64,000 bases of DNA from Prosthecobacter sp. (lineage in GTDB: Bacteria; Verrucomicrobiota; Verrucomicrobiia; Verrucomicrobiales; Verrucomicrobiaceae), in assembly GCA_021733925.1 (NCBI GenBank), contig JAIPJY010000016.1, positions 1-64,000 on the forward strand. Direction: 5' to 3'. Below, one piece after another: positions 53,630 through 61,930 of the stretch. The notes under the pieces were generated by a model. The model had not been told where the DNA came from. It did no database searches and saw only the letters and a list, made by a program, of their open reading frames with translations. A program made the position numbers and the translations under genes. The first letter of the stretch is position 1. Every line of letters starts with the position of its first letter.

Positions 53630-54742
53630 ATGAGCAACCGCATCCTCTCCCTCCTGTCCGTCATGGCCCTCGCCAGCACCGCTGCTGCCGAAGTAGCCTA
53701 TGAATTCGTCCCGAACTTCATCACCCCCCCTCCCGGAAAGGAAACCATCGGCGACGGCCACGGCGAAATCGCAGTGGATTCTTCTGGCAACATCTACGTG
53801 AGCGTCCAGGACAAGGACCCCGCGCTGGCAGGTCTGCAGGTCTATAGCAAGGACGGCAAGTTCATCAAAACCCTGCCTCTGCCTCCCTCCCTCCATGGCT
53901 TTGTGATCCGCAAGCTTGGCGATGGCGAGCACATCTATGGCGCCGTACTCGGCGAGCAGAAAGTCATCAAATGCAATCTGGATGGCACCCTTGTGATGGA
54001 AATCCCCACCAGTGCCTTCCCAGCTGAACAGCGTGATTTTGTGAGCGTCACCAAGAGCGACGAGGCCGACCCGAAAAAGAAGACCTCCATCGCTTCCGGA
54101 ATCCGCATCGCCGATTCAAAAACAGAGATCACCCTGAAGCTTGCTAATGGCACCGAGAAGAAAATCGCCAAGGAAAAAGGCGTCTCCGCCGCCGGTGGCC
54201 TCAAGCTCACCAACTGCGACGTGGCCCCCAACGGTGACATCTACGTCGTCGACGGCTATGGCCGCAGCTTCATCTTTGTGTTCAGCGCCGACGGCAAGTT
54301 CAAGAGCGTGTTCGGCGGCCCGGACAAGCCCCTCGCGCTGGCAAACGCCCACAAGATCTTCATCGACACGCGCTTTGAACCCGCACGCGTCATGATCTGC
54401 GACCGCGGCCACAAGCGCATGCTGCACACTGATCTCGCAGGCAATTTCATCGGCGAAATCGCCACTGAGATGCGCAATCCCAGCTCAGCCAGCTTTCATG
54501 GCGACCTGATGTGCGTGGCTGAAATCGCCGGCAACGTCAGCGTCTGGGACAAGGCCAACAAGCGCGTGGCCGATCTCGGCACCAGCCCGCAGATGACCAA
54601 CACCCCCGGCATCGAACCCAAAGACTGGCACCAGGGCATCGTCACCAGCCCGCATGGCATCTCCTTCGACAATGACGGCAACATCCTCGAAACCGAGTGG
54701 AACAAGTGGGGCCGCGTGCTGCGCTGGAACGTGAAGAGATAA
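53630..54742 (+). CDS. Exported NHL-type six-bladed beta-propeller protein
   Basis: A 370-residue protein with a signal peptide (1-20). Blades recur as G-E-I-A-V-D-S-S-G-N-I-Y-V, C-D-V-A-P-N-G-D-I-Y-V-V-D, and H-G-I-S-F-D-N-D-G-N-I-L. The closest known fold is the peptidyl-alpha-hydroxyglycine lyase/NHL group, but the metal and Arg residues of the lyase cannot be assigned safely. It is divergent, with 119 bp between starts, from the protein with a PHM-like copper domain. Its TAA overlaps the next gene's start by one base (TAATG). Confidence 0.82.
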   Translation: MSNRILSLLSVMALASTAAAEVAYEFVPNFITPPPGKETIGDGHGEIAVDSSGNIYVSVQDKDPALAGLQVYSKDGKFIKTLPLPPSLHGFVIRKLGDGEHIYGAVLGEQKVIKCNLDGTLVMEIPTSAFPAEQRDFVSVTKSDEADPKKKTSIASGIRIADSKTEITLKLANGTEKKIAKEKGVSAAGGLKLTNCDVAPNGDIYVVDGYGRSFIFVFSADGKFKSVFGGPDKPLALANAHKIFIDTRFEPARVMICDRGHKRMLHTDLAGNFIGEIATEMRNPSSASFHGDLMCVAEIAGNVSVWDKANKRVADLGTSPQMTNTPGIEPKDWHQGIVTSPHGISFDNDGNILETEWNKWGRVLRWNVKR

Positions 54743-55371
54743 TGATGCGCCTGTCGCGATCCATCCTCATTCTCGCCGCAGGGGGAGCCGTTCTGGCCCC
54801 CCTGTGTGCTTTGGGGCATGGAGCGGAGTTTTTGAGCGCCAAGCTCACCCTCCTGCCAGATGCCGAGGTGCTTCTGGAGATCACCGCCGACTATGGCAGC
54901 AATCCGCTCATCATGGATGAAACGGCCGCGCTCGAGGCACTGGCGGACCCGATGCGCCTGAGACAGCACGAAACCCTGGTGCCACTTGCCACTTTGGGCA
55001 CGGCAACCATCTCGCAGCATCACAACTGGGCTGAGTATGCACCCGCCGCCTACCTGCCGTCTGAGACCGAAGATGAGGCGCATGCGTTGATCACCTCGTC
55101 ATGGCGGTGGCGCAGCGCAGAGCCGGAGATCGTCTTTGAAATGCCCAAGGGCAAACTCCACGATGTGCTGCTCTGGACACATGATGTGACGCAGCCTGAT
55201 ACCCCGCCCAAATGGATGCTCCTGCTGGCGGGAGATCGTTCCCGCCCCATTCCCATCCAGCAAACACCCTGGTGGCGCAGCTGGATGGCGGCCGCAGGAG
55301 CAGGCAGCCTGGCTTTGCTGGGCGTTTACTTCGTCTCGCGGAACTTCACATTGCGCCAGCGCACGCTGTAA
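54742..55371 (+). CDS. Hypothetical exported, C-terminally anchored protein
   Basis: A 209-residue protein with a signal peptide (1-24), a beta-rich mature domain with several Trp (S-W-R-W-R-S-A-E-P-E-I-V-F-E and V-L-L-W-T-H-D-V-T), and a C-terminal membrane helix (A-G-S-L-A-L-L-G-V-Y-F-V) ending with a basic tail. It is co-translated with the propeller gene (TAATG) and overlaps the convergent DUF1080 gene by 46 bp at the 3-prime ends. It may anchor the propeller, but no family is recognised. Confidence 0.68.
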   Translation: MMRLSRSILILAAGGAVLAPLCALGHGAEFLSAKLTLLPDAEVLLEITADYGSNPLIMDETAALEALADPMRLRQHETLVPLATLGTATISQHHNWAEYAPAAYLPSETEDEAHALITSSWRWRSAEPEIVFEMPKGKLHDVLLWTHDVTQPDTPPKWMLLLAGDRSRPIPIQQTPWWRSWMAAAGAGSLALLGVYFVSRNFTLRQRTL

Positions 55372-56024
55372 GGTCCCGTGCCGGCCTTGATGCCGTGCAC
55401 TTGGAAGCCGATGTAGCCTTCGGGGTCATTGGGCTGGCTGAAATCGGCGGCTGGCACCCCATTGACGAAGCTTTGATAATGATCGCCCTTCACCACGATG
55501 CGGTAGTGGTTCCATTCGCCCTTTTTGAAGGCTGCTTTCGCCGCATCCGTGCGCACGGCTTCGGTCTTCGTCAGGATACTCCACCAGGTGCCGCGACGTG
55601 CCTCGTCGTAGAAATCACCCGCCGTGCCATTGATTGCGATCTCGCACTGCGGCCCGTACAGGCGTCCGGCAGGGAGCTTGCCTTTGGCCCCCTCAGGCAC
55701 CGGATCGCCCTCTTTGGCAATGTGGCTGCGCACCTGCACGCCGGAATTCAGCGCATCATCCACATTTACTTCGAACTCGATTTCGAAATCCTTGAAGGGG
55801 CCGATCGCGAGAAAAGTGTTCGAGCTGCCCTCGGTCGTGGTGCCGGTGAGCACCCCGTTTTCGACCTTGTAGGTGGCTTTGCCGCTGATGATCTGGCCGC
55901 CTTGCAGTGAGCCATCCTCAAACCACTTCTGCCAGCCTCCTTCGTCTTTGGTTTCAGCATGCAGATTAAACAGAGCGACACCCAACAGGGCGGCGGGGAG
56001 AGAGATTGAGAGGAATCGTTTCAT
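55326..56024 (-). CDS. DUF1080 (3-keto-disaccharide hydrolase-like) exported protein
   Basis: A 232-residue protein with a signal peptide (about 1-23) and the DUF1080 concanavalin-like fold: G-G-W-Q-K-W-F-E-D-G-S-L, F-E-I-E-F-E-V-N-V-D, L-N-S-G-V-Q-V-R-S-H and E-G-Y-I-G-F-Q-V-H-G-I-K. Family members include 3-keto-glycoside hydrolases, and many are paired with Gfo/Idh/MocA oxidoreductases, not seen here. I chose ATG 56024. The 3-prime end overlaps the convergent membrane-protein gene. Confidence 0.88.
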   Translation of the reverse strand: MKRFLSISLPAALLGVALFNLHAETKDEGGWQKWFEDGSLQGGQIISGKATYKVENGVLTGTTTEGSSNTFLAIGPFKDFEIEFEVNVDDALNSGVQVRSHIAKEGDPVPEGAKGKLPAGRLYGPQCEIAINGTAGDFYDEARRGTWWSILTKTEAVRTDAAKAAFKKGEWNHYRIVVKGDHYQSFVNGVPAADFSQPNDPEGYIGFQVHGIKAGTGPYSVRWRNVKFRETK

Positions 56025-56117
56025 AGGATTGGGCAGTTTTGAACGCTGTTCATGGCGTGTTTCCATCGCAAAGCACCAGATGCTTAAGGGGTCTTAAATA
56101 AATTCAGGGTTTTTATA

Positions 56118-56192
56118 GGGTTAAAACCCCAAATAAATCGAAACCAACCTTGACCATTGAGTCAGGTTGGAATTAAAATGGGGTTATAACCC
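56118..56192. promoter_or_regulatory. Palindromic operator-like sites before a small operon
   Basis: GGGTTAAAACCC (56118-56129) and GGGTTATAACCC (56181-56192) are near-identical palindromes 63 bp apart centre to centre (six helical turns). Between them lies an inverted repeat CCAACCT...AGGTTGG (56144-56150, 56164-56170). The region is AT-rich and ends 12 bp before the start of the next gene, so it is well placed for repression, perhaps by the encoded ribbon-helix-helix-like protein. Confidence 0.6.
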
Positions 56193-56204
56193 GGTTATTA
56201 TTGG

Positions 56205-56456
56205 ATGGCCCGCCCCTCAAACACCTTCGACTCACTTTCACTGACGATCGCGATCACACCGCAGATCAAGCAGTACCTTGAGGACATGACCTTGAAGGGC
56301 ACGTTTGGCAGCAGCCCCGCCGAGGCGGCGCGGATGCTGTTGAGCAATGGGATTGATTCCATGTTGAACACGGGGGCTTTGGACAGACGCAAATGGACTC
56401 TCAAGAACGGCGAACTCGTTCTTTTGACGCCGGATCAACCTTCCCTCTCATCATGA
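56205..56456 (+). CDS. Small hypothetical protein, possibly ribbon-helix-helix-like
   Basis: An 83-residue protein. The N-terminal S-L-S-L-T-I-A-I-T-P-Q-I-K-Q-Y-L-E-D strand-helix and A-E-A-A-R-M-L-L-S-N-G-I-D recall a ribbon-helix-helix DNA-binding fold, but the call is tentative. ATG 56205 lies just after the palindromic sites. It overlaps the next gene by ATGA (56453-56456). If it binds DNA, autoregulation through the palindromes is the simplest idea. Confidence 0.6.
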   Translation: MARPSNTFDSLSLTIAITPQIKQYLEDMTLKGTFGSSPAEAARMLLSNGIDSMLNTGALDRRKWTLKNGELVLLTPDQPSLSS

Positions 56457-56662
56457 TACTGCAAGACGATCTTCAGGCTGACTCCACCGTCTTCTCAACC
56501 CTCGTCGAAGTCGAAATGACTGACTCGGACCGTAGCAAGAAAGGCAACTGGAAGTCAGAAACCCGGCTCTCGATGCTCTCGCACGAGATCGCCCGCTACA
56601 TGCCGGAACTCGCCGCCCTGCTGGCTGAAGGCGGCAAGCAAAAGCTGCTGGCTGCAGCCTGA
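56453..56662 (+). CDS. Small hypothetical protein coupled to the preceding gene
   Basis: A 69-residue protein, acidic at the start (L-Q-D-D-L-Q-A-D-S), followed by S-E-T-R-L-S-M-L-S-H-E-I-A-R-Y-M-P-E-L and an Ala-rich end. Coupled by ATGA to the upstream gene. The arrangement (short DNA-binding-like protein followed by a short acidic or helical protein) recalls TA pairs, but no toxin motif is visible. Confidence 0.6.
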   Translation: MILQDDLQADSTVFSTLVEVEMTDSDRSKKGNWKSETRLSMLSHEIARYMPELAALLAEGGKQKLLAAA

Positions 56663-56714
56663 GGTGGTAACCGCCAAGGTGCGGCAGGACAGCCCAAAAG
56701 TAACGCCAATTGAG

Positions 56715-57143
56715 TTACGGCTTGTCACTGAGCAGGCCCCAGGGACCCAGCCGTTCGGCGGCTTTTTTGCGCAGGGTCGCCTGCTTTTCAGCAGGCAAAT
56801 GCTGGCAGATACGATCAAGCGCACCCGCCGCGCTCATGCCTGCCTTTTGCCAGACTTCGAAACGCAGAGCCTTGAATTCTGTGGCGGCTTGCAGCAGCTC
56901 CGCATGCACCGCGCTGCGCTCCGAATCCGTGAGATCAAGCTCCGCCACCATCAGGGATTCGATCTTGCCGACAACCCGCTCAACCGGTGCGCGTGACTCA
57001 TCTGGATGCGCAATGGCATGCTGAACGATTCGACGCAGAACCAGCAACCCGCCACCGATGCCGCAGCCTGCCCCCAAGGCAAAGACCAGTAGCAATAGCA
57101 GAACGGCTTTCCAGCGAGACGAAGTGTTGGATGGAGTGTTCAT
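56715..57143 (-). CDS. Spy/CpxP-like membrane-anchored periplasmic protein, third gene of the sigma operon
   Basis: A 142-residue protein with an N-terminal membrane helix (about 10-37, with C-G-I-G-G-G) and a helical periplasmic part including L-D-L-T-D-S-E-R-S-A, similar to the L-T-x-x-Q/E motif of Spy/CpxP heavy-metal and folding sensors. I chose ATG 57143, five bases after the stop of the upstream gene. Its place behind an ECF sigma gene and a membrane protein suggests that it is the sensor or periplasmic part of that system. Confidence 0.75.
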   Translation of the reverse strand: MNTPSNTSSRWKAVLLLLLVFALGAGCGIGGGLLVLRRIVQHAIAHPDESRAPVERVVGKIESLMVAELDLTDSERSAVHAELLQAATEFKALRFEVWQKAGMSAAGALDRICQHLPAEKQATLRKKAAERLGPWGLLSDKP

Positions 57144-57148
57144 GGAAA

Positions 57149-57454
57149 TCAAATACCTGCGAGCACGGGGCCCTGAAGCTGCCAGATCCAGGCAATTTCA
57201 TTCACGACGTCGAGGCTCTCTAGGCAGGCCAGAACGGCTGCCACAGCGAGACCTGCAAAACTGGTCAGCAACCAGCGAGACTGGAAGAGACTAAGGACAT
57301 CGTCAAATAACGATGCGGCTTGCAGTTGCACCTGAGATGAGGCGATTTCAGCGCGGATGGCGGCGCGCAGATCCACATCCGCCGGCGCAGGAGCAGAGCG
57401 GGCGTGTTGTGTGAGCTGGTCCCAGGATTTGGGTTTAGGAGAGGGTGTATCCAT
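57149..57454 (-). CDS. Small single-pass membrane protein, candidate anti-sigma factor
   Basis: A 101-residue protein: a soluble N-terminal half (about 1-60) and one membrane helix near 62-80 (L-L-T-S-F-A-G-L-A-V-A-A-V-L). ATG 57454 overlaps the end of the sigma gene by 20 bp, the arrangement of sigma/anti-sigma pairs. It lacks the H-x3-C-x2-C zinc motif of classical anti-sigma domains, so it would be a divergent type. It ends just before the Spy-like gene. Confidence 0.65.
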   Translation of the reverse strand: MDTPSPKPKSWDQLTQHARSAPAPADVDLRAAIRAEIASSQVQLQAASLFDDVLSLFQSRWLLTSFAGLAVAAVLACLESLDVVNEIAWIWQLQGPVLAGI

Positions 57455-58064
57455 GGCGTGTGAGGATGGTTTTAAGTCGCTGCCGCGCGCGGAAGGCTTT
57501 CACCTTGGCGTTGACTTTGCTCCAGCCGAAATGCGCGGCGATTTCATGCAGCGGCATATGTTCGAGATGCAGCAGCGTTAGCAGGGCACGGTCATCCGGC
57601 GGGAGATGGGAAAGTATGAACTGCGCGCTGGCGAGATCGTTGCTGGCACTGGTGGTGTCAACCGCGCTGGCGATGTGATCGAGCGGATGCCATTCATCGG
57701 TGGGCTGAACGAGACGTGAAAAAGGTGACCGCTGGTGCTTGCGACAGAATTCGAGACCGATGTTGGCCGCGATGCGTTTGAGCCAGTGCAGAAAGGGTTT
57801 GTCCGGCCGCCACTGCGGAAGCGCACGCCAGGCACGCACAAACGTCTCCTGCACCATGTCCTCAAGATCGGCACGGTTGGAGGCAAAGCGATGGAGCATG
57901 GCGATCATGGTGGACTGATGGCGTGTGATGATTTGATCAAAGGCATCAAGGTCACCCGCCTGCGCCGCCTGAATCAGGACGCGGTCATCGTCCACGAAGC
58001 TTTCAGATTGAGCGGGGGCGGTCACAGCAGGTAACGCAGGTAATTGCAAAACGGAGAATGGCAA
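57435..58064 (-). CDS. ECF-type RNA polymerase sigma factor
   Basis: About 209 residues. Region 2: A-F-D-Q-I-I-T-R-H, D-L-E-D-M-V-Q-E-T-F-V-R-A-W and W-L-K-R-I-A-A-N; region 4: L-P-P-D-D-R-A-L-L-T-L-L-H and A-A-H-F-G-W-S-K-V-N-A-K-V-K-A-F-R-A-R. No ATG is in frame before region 2; I used TTG 58064, but GTG 58025 or 57995 are alternatives. Heads a three-gene operon with a membrane protein and a Spy-like protein, all overlapping or a few bases apart. Confidence 0.88.
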   Translation of the reverse strand: MPFSVLQLPALPAVTAPAQSESFVDDDRVLIQAAQAGDLDAFDQIITRHQSTMIAMLHRFASNRADLEDMVQETFVRAWRALPQWRPDKPFLHWLKRIAANIGLEFCRKHQRSPFSRLVQPTDEWHPLDHIASAVDTTSASNDLASAQFILSHLPPDDRALLTLLHLEHMPLHEIAAHFGWSKVNAKVKAFRARQRLKTILTRHGYTLS

Positions 58065-58114
58065 CGAGGCGGACCCGCGAAGATCGCACCTTGTTACCGT
58101 GAGAGCGGTCGATA

Positions 58115-58603
58115 TCAGCGCAGCGCGGAGGCAAGCGCGCCATCGACGAGTCCTTCGATCTCAGTGCGGGCTGCTTCCAGCTGCTCTTGCTGCTCCGTCA
58201 TGAGCAGCGGCCGCACCTGCACACCAATGCGGGCCATCAGCAGCGCGCGATCACGTGCGGCGTCGCCGATCTTTTCCGCAGCCGACTTGGTGCTGCCGTT
58301 TTCCTTGACCGCCGCCTCCATGGCATGGCGGGCTGCGCGGCCCTGATTGATCTGCGCACGGATTTCCTCACGGTGTTCTGCGAGGATCTTGCTGATCGCA
58401 GCCTTCTGTTCTTCGCTGAGTGGCGTCTGCTTGCGGAAGTTCAGGAAATGCCGCGCTGCAGTGCGCACGATCTCCCGGATGGATGAGCGCGTTTGATCAG
58501 GGATGATGCCTTCGCCCATGTCGGTGCTGCGGCCAAACGCCATCGCAGGAATCGCGGTGGCCAGGCCAAAGACGGCCAGGAGAGACAAGGTCAGTGTTTT
58601 CAT
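58115..58603 (-). CDS. Spy/CpxP-like periplasmic protein
   Basis: A 162-residue protein with a signal peptide (1-22) and an all-helical mature part with P-L-S-E-E-Q-K-A-A-I-S-K-I-L (L-T-x-x-Q-like) and L-L-M-T-E-Q-Q-E-Q-L (a second copy), the repeated motif of Spy/CpxP chaperone-like proteins. It could protect envelope proteins under stress. It lies 51 bp upstream of the sigma gene on the same strand and may share its regulation or belong to its regulon. Confidence 0.75.
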   Translation of the reverse strand: MKTLTLSLLAVFGLATAIPAMAFGRSTDMGEGIIPDQTRSSIREIVRTAARHFLNFRKQTPLSEEQKAAISKILAEHREEIRAQINQGRAARHAMEAAVKENGSTKSAAEKIGDAARDRALLMARIGVQVRPLLMTEQQEQLEAARTEIEGLVDGALASALR

Positions 58604-58636
58604 AATTTGAGTGGGGCGGAGTTGGAACGTGTCGGG

Positions 58637-59017
58637 TTAATTCTTCGTCGTGGTGGTGGTAGCGGATTTCGTCTGTCCGTTCGCCCCAGTTGCACTGCGG
58701 TTGGCGGTGCGAGTGCCATCGGCATGTGTCACGGAGCCGCTGGTTGTGGCGGTCTTGCCATTCGGACCGGAGACAGCACCGCTGGAGGTGCGGCCGTTTT
58801 CAACACGAGTCACCTGCTGGCTGGCCGTGGCGGTTTTACCTTGGGCACCCGTGGTGGTGGCTGTGCGGCTGGCTCCCATGCCACGGGTGACATTGCCCGC
58901 GACCGCCCGCGATCCGGTGCCGCGTTTGGTGGTAAAGGTGGAACCGTGGCCAAAATCGCGCGCTTGCACGCTGCCGAGGGTGAAACCGAGAGTGAGGAGG
59001 ATGAGGATGGTTTTCAT
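58637..59017 (-). CDS. Exported Thr/Gly-rich repeat protein
   Basis: A 126-residue protein with a signal peptide (1-19) and a low-complexity mature chain in which G-x-x-G-K-T-A-T-x-S-x-x-V-T-x-x-x-G-x-T occurs about three times (residues about 55-120), a beta-repeat-like pattern. Thr makes up a large share. I chose ATG 59017; the longer frame to 59152 overlaps the folD promoter region. It is 33 bp upstream of the Spy-like gene on the same strand, so the two may be one unit. Possibly a surface or matrix protein. Confidence 0.65.
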   Translation of the reverse strand: MKTILILLTLGFTLGSVQARDFGHGSTFTTKRGTGSRAVAGNVTRGMGASRTATTTGAQGKTATASQQVTRVENGRTSSGAVSGPNGKTATTSGSVTHADGTRTANRSATGANGQTKSATTTTTKN

Positions 59018-59163
59018 GATGTGTTTTGGGTTTGGATGGATCGCGGCGTAATCGCCGCACAGTGAGCTGAATGCCGGGCTGGCAGGGCCGGTTACAGAAA
59101 AATCAGCCAGCGGTTTTTGGCGTCGGCGGTTGACTCGCTGCCTCGCCTGCATGACCAGAAAAC

Positions 59164-60036
59164 ATGCAGATCATCTCTGGAACCGCTGTAGCCGAAAAAG
59201 TCCTCGAAGAATGCCGTCGCGAAATCGCGGAGCTGACCGCACAGGGGCGCAAACCGGGCCTGGCAGTCGTTCTCGTGGGTGATGATCCTGCGTCACGAGC
59301 TTACGTACGTTCCAAAGATAAAAAGTGCCGTGATCTGGGCCTGCACTCCGTCAAACTCGAACTCCCGTCCACGACGACGCAGGAGGAGCTGCTGGCCCAT
59401 GTGCAGGCTTTGAACAACGATCCGGCGATTCACGGCATTCTGGTACAAAGCCCGCCGCCCAAGCACATCGACGAGGCCGCCATCGTGAGGGCCATTGATC
59501 CGGCGAAGGATGTGGATGGCTTTCATCCGGTCAACGTCGCCAAGCTCGCACTGGAAGATCCCACAGGCTTTGTGCCCTGCACCCCGCTGGGCTGCCAGCG
59601 GCTGCTGATCGACGCCGGCATCGAAACGAGCGGCGCGCATGCCGTCGTGGTTGGCCGCAGCATGATCGTGGGCAAACCCATGGCGCTGCTGCTCATGGCG
59701 AAGGGCAAAGGTGGCGACGCCACCGTGACCGTCACGCATTCCCGCACCCGCGATCTTGCCGCGATCACCCGCACGGCGGACATCATCATCGCCGCTATTG
59801 GACGCCCGCACTTCATCAAGGCCGAGCATGTCAAAGAAGGCGCCGTCGTGATCGACGTGGGCATCAACCGCGTGGACGATCCCACCACCGAAAAGGGCTA
59901 CAAGCTCGTCGGCGACGTCGCTTACGATGAAGTCGCGCCGAAATGCCGTGCGATCACTCCCGTCCCCGGCGGCGTCGGTCCAATGACCATCGCCATGCTG
60001 ATGGCGAACACGATCAAGGCCTGCAAGCAGGCGTGA
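59164..60036 (+). CDS. folD: Bifunctional methylene-THF dehydrogenase/methenyl-THF cyclohydrolase FolD
   Basis: A 290-residue cytoplasmic enzyme that links methylene-, methenyl- and formyl-THF. Y47 and K51 of Y-V-R-S-K-D-K-K-C are the catalytic pair, L-V-Q-S-P-P-P-K-H is the usual Q-L-P-L-P loop with Ser in place of Leu, then [12 protein letters not shown] and [11 protein letters not shown] 59164 gives the typical start. The rpiB-glyA fusion in this window feeds the same folate pool, but is 15 kb away. Confidence 0.96.
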   Translation: MQIISGTAVAEKVLEECRREIAELTAQGRKPGLAVVLVGDDPASRAYVRSKDKKCRDLGLHSVKLELPSTTTQEELLAHVQALNNDPAIHGILVQSPPPKHIDEAAIVRAIDPAKDVDGFHPVNVAKLALEDPTGFVPCTPLGCQRLLIDAGIETSGAHAVVVGRSMIVGKPMALLLMAKGKGGDATVTVTHSRTRDLAAITRTADIIIAAIGRPHFIKAEHVKEGAVVIDVGINRVDDPTTEKGYKLVGDVAYDEVAPKCRAITPVPGGVGPMTIAMLMANTIKACKQA

Positions 60037-60101
60037 TCGCGGTGGTTTCATGAGAATTTTGATTCTCAAGGCAAGGCGCACATGCCATGTTTCCGGCTAC
60101 C

Positions 60102-61658
60102 ATGCGTATCCGACCGACCCTTTTGACCTCCGTACTGGCTCTTGCGATGCCCGTTTGTCTTGCCGCTGAAGAAGACAAGCCCGCCAAACCTGAAGCACCG
60201 CCTGCGGAGAAAAAGGAAGGCAAAGCTGATGACAAGAAAGACGCCAAGAAGACCGAGGCCGACAAGCCGGTGGTGACTTCAGGCACGGTGACCATCGGCG
60301 GCAAAGAAATAGCCTATGAAGCCAAAGCGGGCACGCTGCCCATTTTGAAACCGGATGGAAAACCTTCGGCGCAGGTTTTTTACGTGGCCTACACGATGAA
60401 GGGTGTGAAGGAGGTGGCCACGCGGCCCGTGACGTTTTGCTTCAATGGCGGACCGGGCAGCAGCTCGGTGTGGCTGCATCTGGGAGCCTTCGGACCCAAA
60501 CGGGTCGATTTGCCTGCGGATGGCCTGACTCCACCACTGCCGCCGGGAGGGCTGGTGAACAATGAGTTCTCACTGCTAGATGTGACAGATCTGGTCTTCA
60601 TTGACCCGGTGAACACCGGCTTCAGCCGCGCGGAAGACCCCAAAAACGTCAGTGAGTTTCTCGGTGTGGAGGAAGACATCGCCAGCGTGGGCGAGTTCAT
60701 GCGGTTGTGGGTCACACGCGAGGAGCGCTGGCGTTCGCCGAAGTTCATCGCAGGAGAAAGCTACGGCGGTATTCGCGGCGGCGGCCTGGCTGAGCATCTG
60801 CAGAAGCGACACCGCATGTACCTGAACGGCATCGTGATCGTGTCCGGCCTGCTGGATTACGCGACGCTCATGAGCGCACCACTGAATGACATACCTTATG
60901 AGGTGCTGCTGCCGGCTTTGACCGCGACGGCGCATTACCATAAGAAACTTCCGGCCGATTTGCAGGCAGATTTCAAAAAGGCCGTGGCAGAATCACGTGC
61001 GTTTGCGTTTGGCGACTATGCCGTGGCTTTGCTCAAAGGGAGCGATCTGACGCAGGCCGAGCGTGACACTTTGGCGAAAAAGCTGGCCCGGTTGACCGGC
61101 TTGGAGCCGAAACTGATCGAGGAGCAGGAGCTGCGGATCGGCAGCGGGGTGTTCCGCGAGATGCTGCTGCGCAAAGAAAAGCTGGTGCTCGGCGCCTATG
61201 ATGGCCGGGTGACAGGGCGGGATGGCGATGAGTCGGAAAATCATCCGCAGATCGAGCCGTTCATGCGCGTGGTGGGCAGCATCGCAGCGGCCTCGATGAA
61301 CGCCTACCTGCGCGAGGAGCTGCATTTTGAAAAGGACCTGCCTTATGAAGTACTGGCCCCCCAGCCGAACTGGAACCACGGCAAGGGCAACAGCTACACC
61401 AGCGTGAGCGGCCAGCTGGCGGAGGCGATCAAGCAAAACCCCCATCTCCGGGTGCTGGCGCTGCTGGGCTGGCGTGATCTGGTGACTCCGCCTGACAACA
61501 TGCGGCTGAGCGTCCGCCAGATGCATCTGCCGAACGAACTGCGCGGAAACATCGAGTTCGCTGAATATGAGTCCGGCCACATGATGTACACGAACCGCCC
61601 TGACATGGAGAAAATGCACGCAGACATCGCCGCATTCATGGCAAAGGCGCTGAAGTAA
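60102..61658 (+). CDS. Exported S10-family serine carboxypeptidase
   Basis: A 518-residue protein with a signal peptide (about 1-21), a Lys/Pro-rich spacer to about 60, then the S10 fold: F-C-F-N-G-G-P-G-S-S-S-V-W, catalytic Ser in A-G-E-S-Y-G-G, Asp in G-W-R-D-L-V-T-P-P and His in E-S-G-H-M-M-Y. It would remove C-terminal amino acids from peptides in the periplasm. I chose ATG 60102; ATG 60087 is nearly as good. It is 65 bp after folD and probably separate in function. Confidence 0.92.
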   Translation: MRIRPTLLTSVLALAMPVCLAAEEDKPAKPEAPPAEKKEGKADDKKDAKKTEADKPVVTSGTVTIGGKEIAYEAKAGTLPILKPDGKPSAQVFYVAYTMKGVKEVATRPVTFCFNGGPGSSSVWLHLGAFGPKRVDLPADGLTPPLPPGGLVNNEFSLLDVTDLVFIDPVNTGFSRAEDPKNVSEFLGVEEDIASVGEFMRLWVTREERWRSPKFIAGESYGGIRGGGLAEHLQKRHRMYLNGIVIVSGLLDYATLMSAPLNDIPYEVLLPALTATAHYHKKLPADLQADFKKAVAESRAFAFGDYAVALLKGSDLTQAERDTLAKKLARLTGLEPKLIEEQELRIGSGVFREMLLRKEKLVLGAYDGRVTGRDGDESENHPQIEPFMRVVGSIAAASMNAYLREELHFEKDLPYEVLAPQPNWNHGKGNSYTSVSGQLAEAIKQNPHLRVLALLGWRDLVTPPDNMRLSVRQMHLPNELRGNIEFAEYESGHMMYTNRPDMEKMHADIAAFMAKALK

Positions 61659-61930
61659 AAATCCTCTCTGCCTGCAGCGGCAAAACTGGGCTTGCCCCCA
61701 AATCTAGCCGCCCATTGCCTCCATTAGTTAGCGAAACCTTACAAAATTCCGCCAGATCAGGCCAAAAGTATGACCGAAATGCTGGGAAATACCTCTCCCC
61801 GAGCAGATAAAGGCGTCCAGCCCCCTCCGAACATGCTGAAAACACAAAAAAACGGCAAATTGCCCTAATTGAAGGGGCCTCCGACACGTTCCTGCACTTG
61901 GGAAGCCTACTTTATTCATTCCACACCACC

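Noticed and set aside
60051-60068. Hairpin TGAGAAT/ATTCTCA after folD
   Set aside because: Short stem with no T run; not a convincing terminator.
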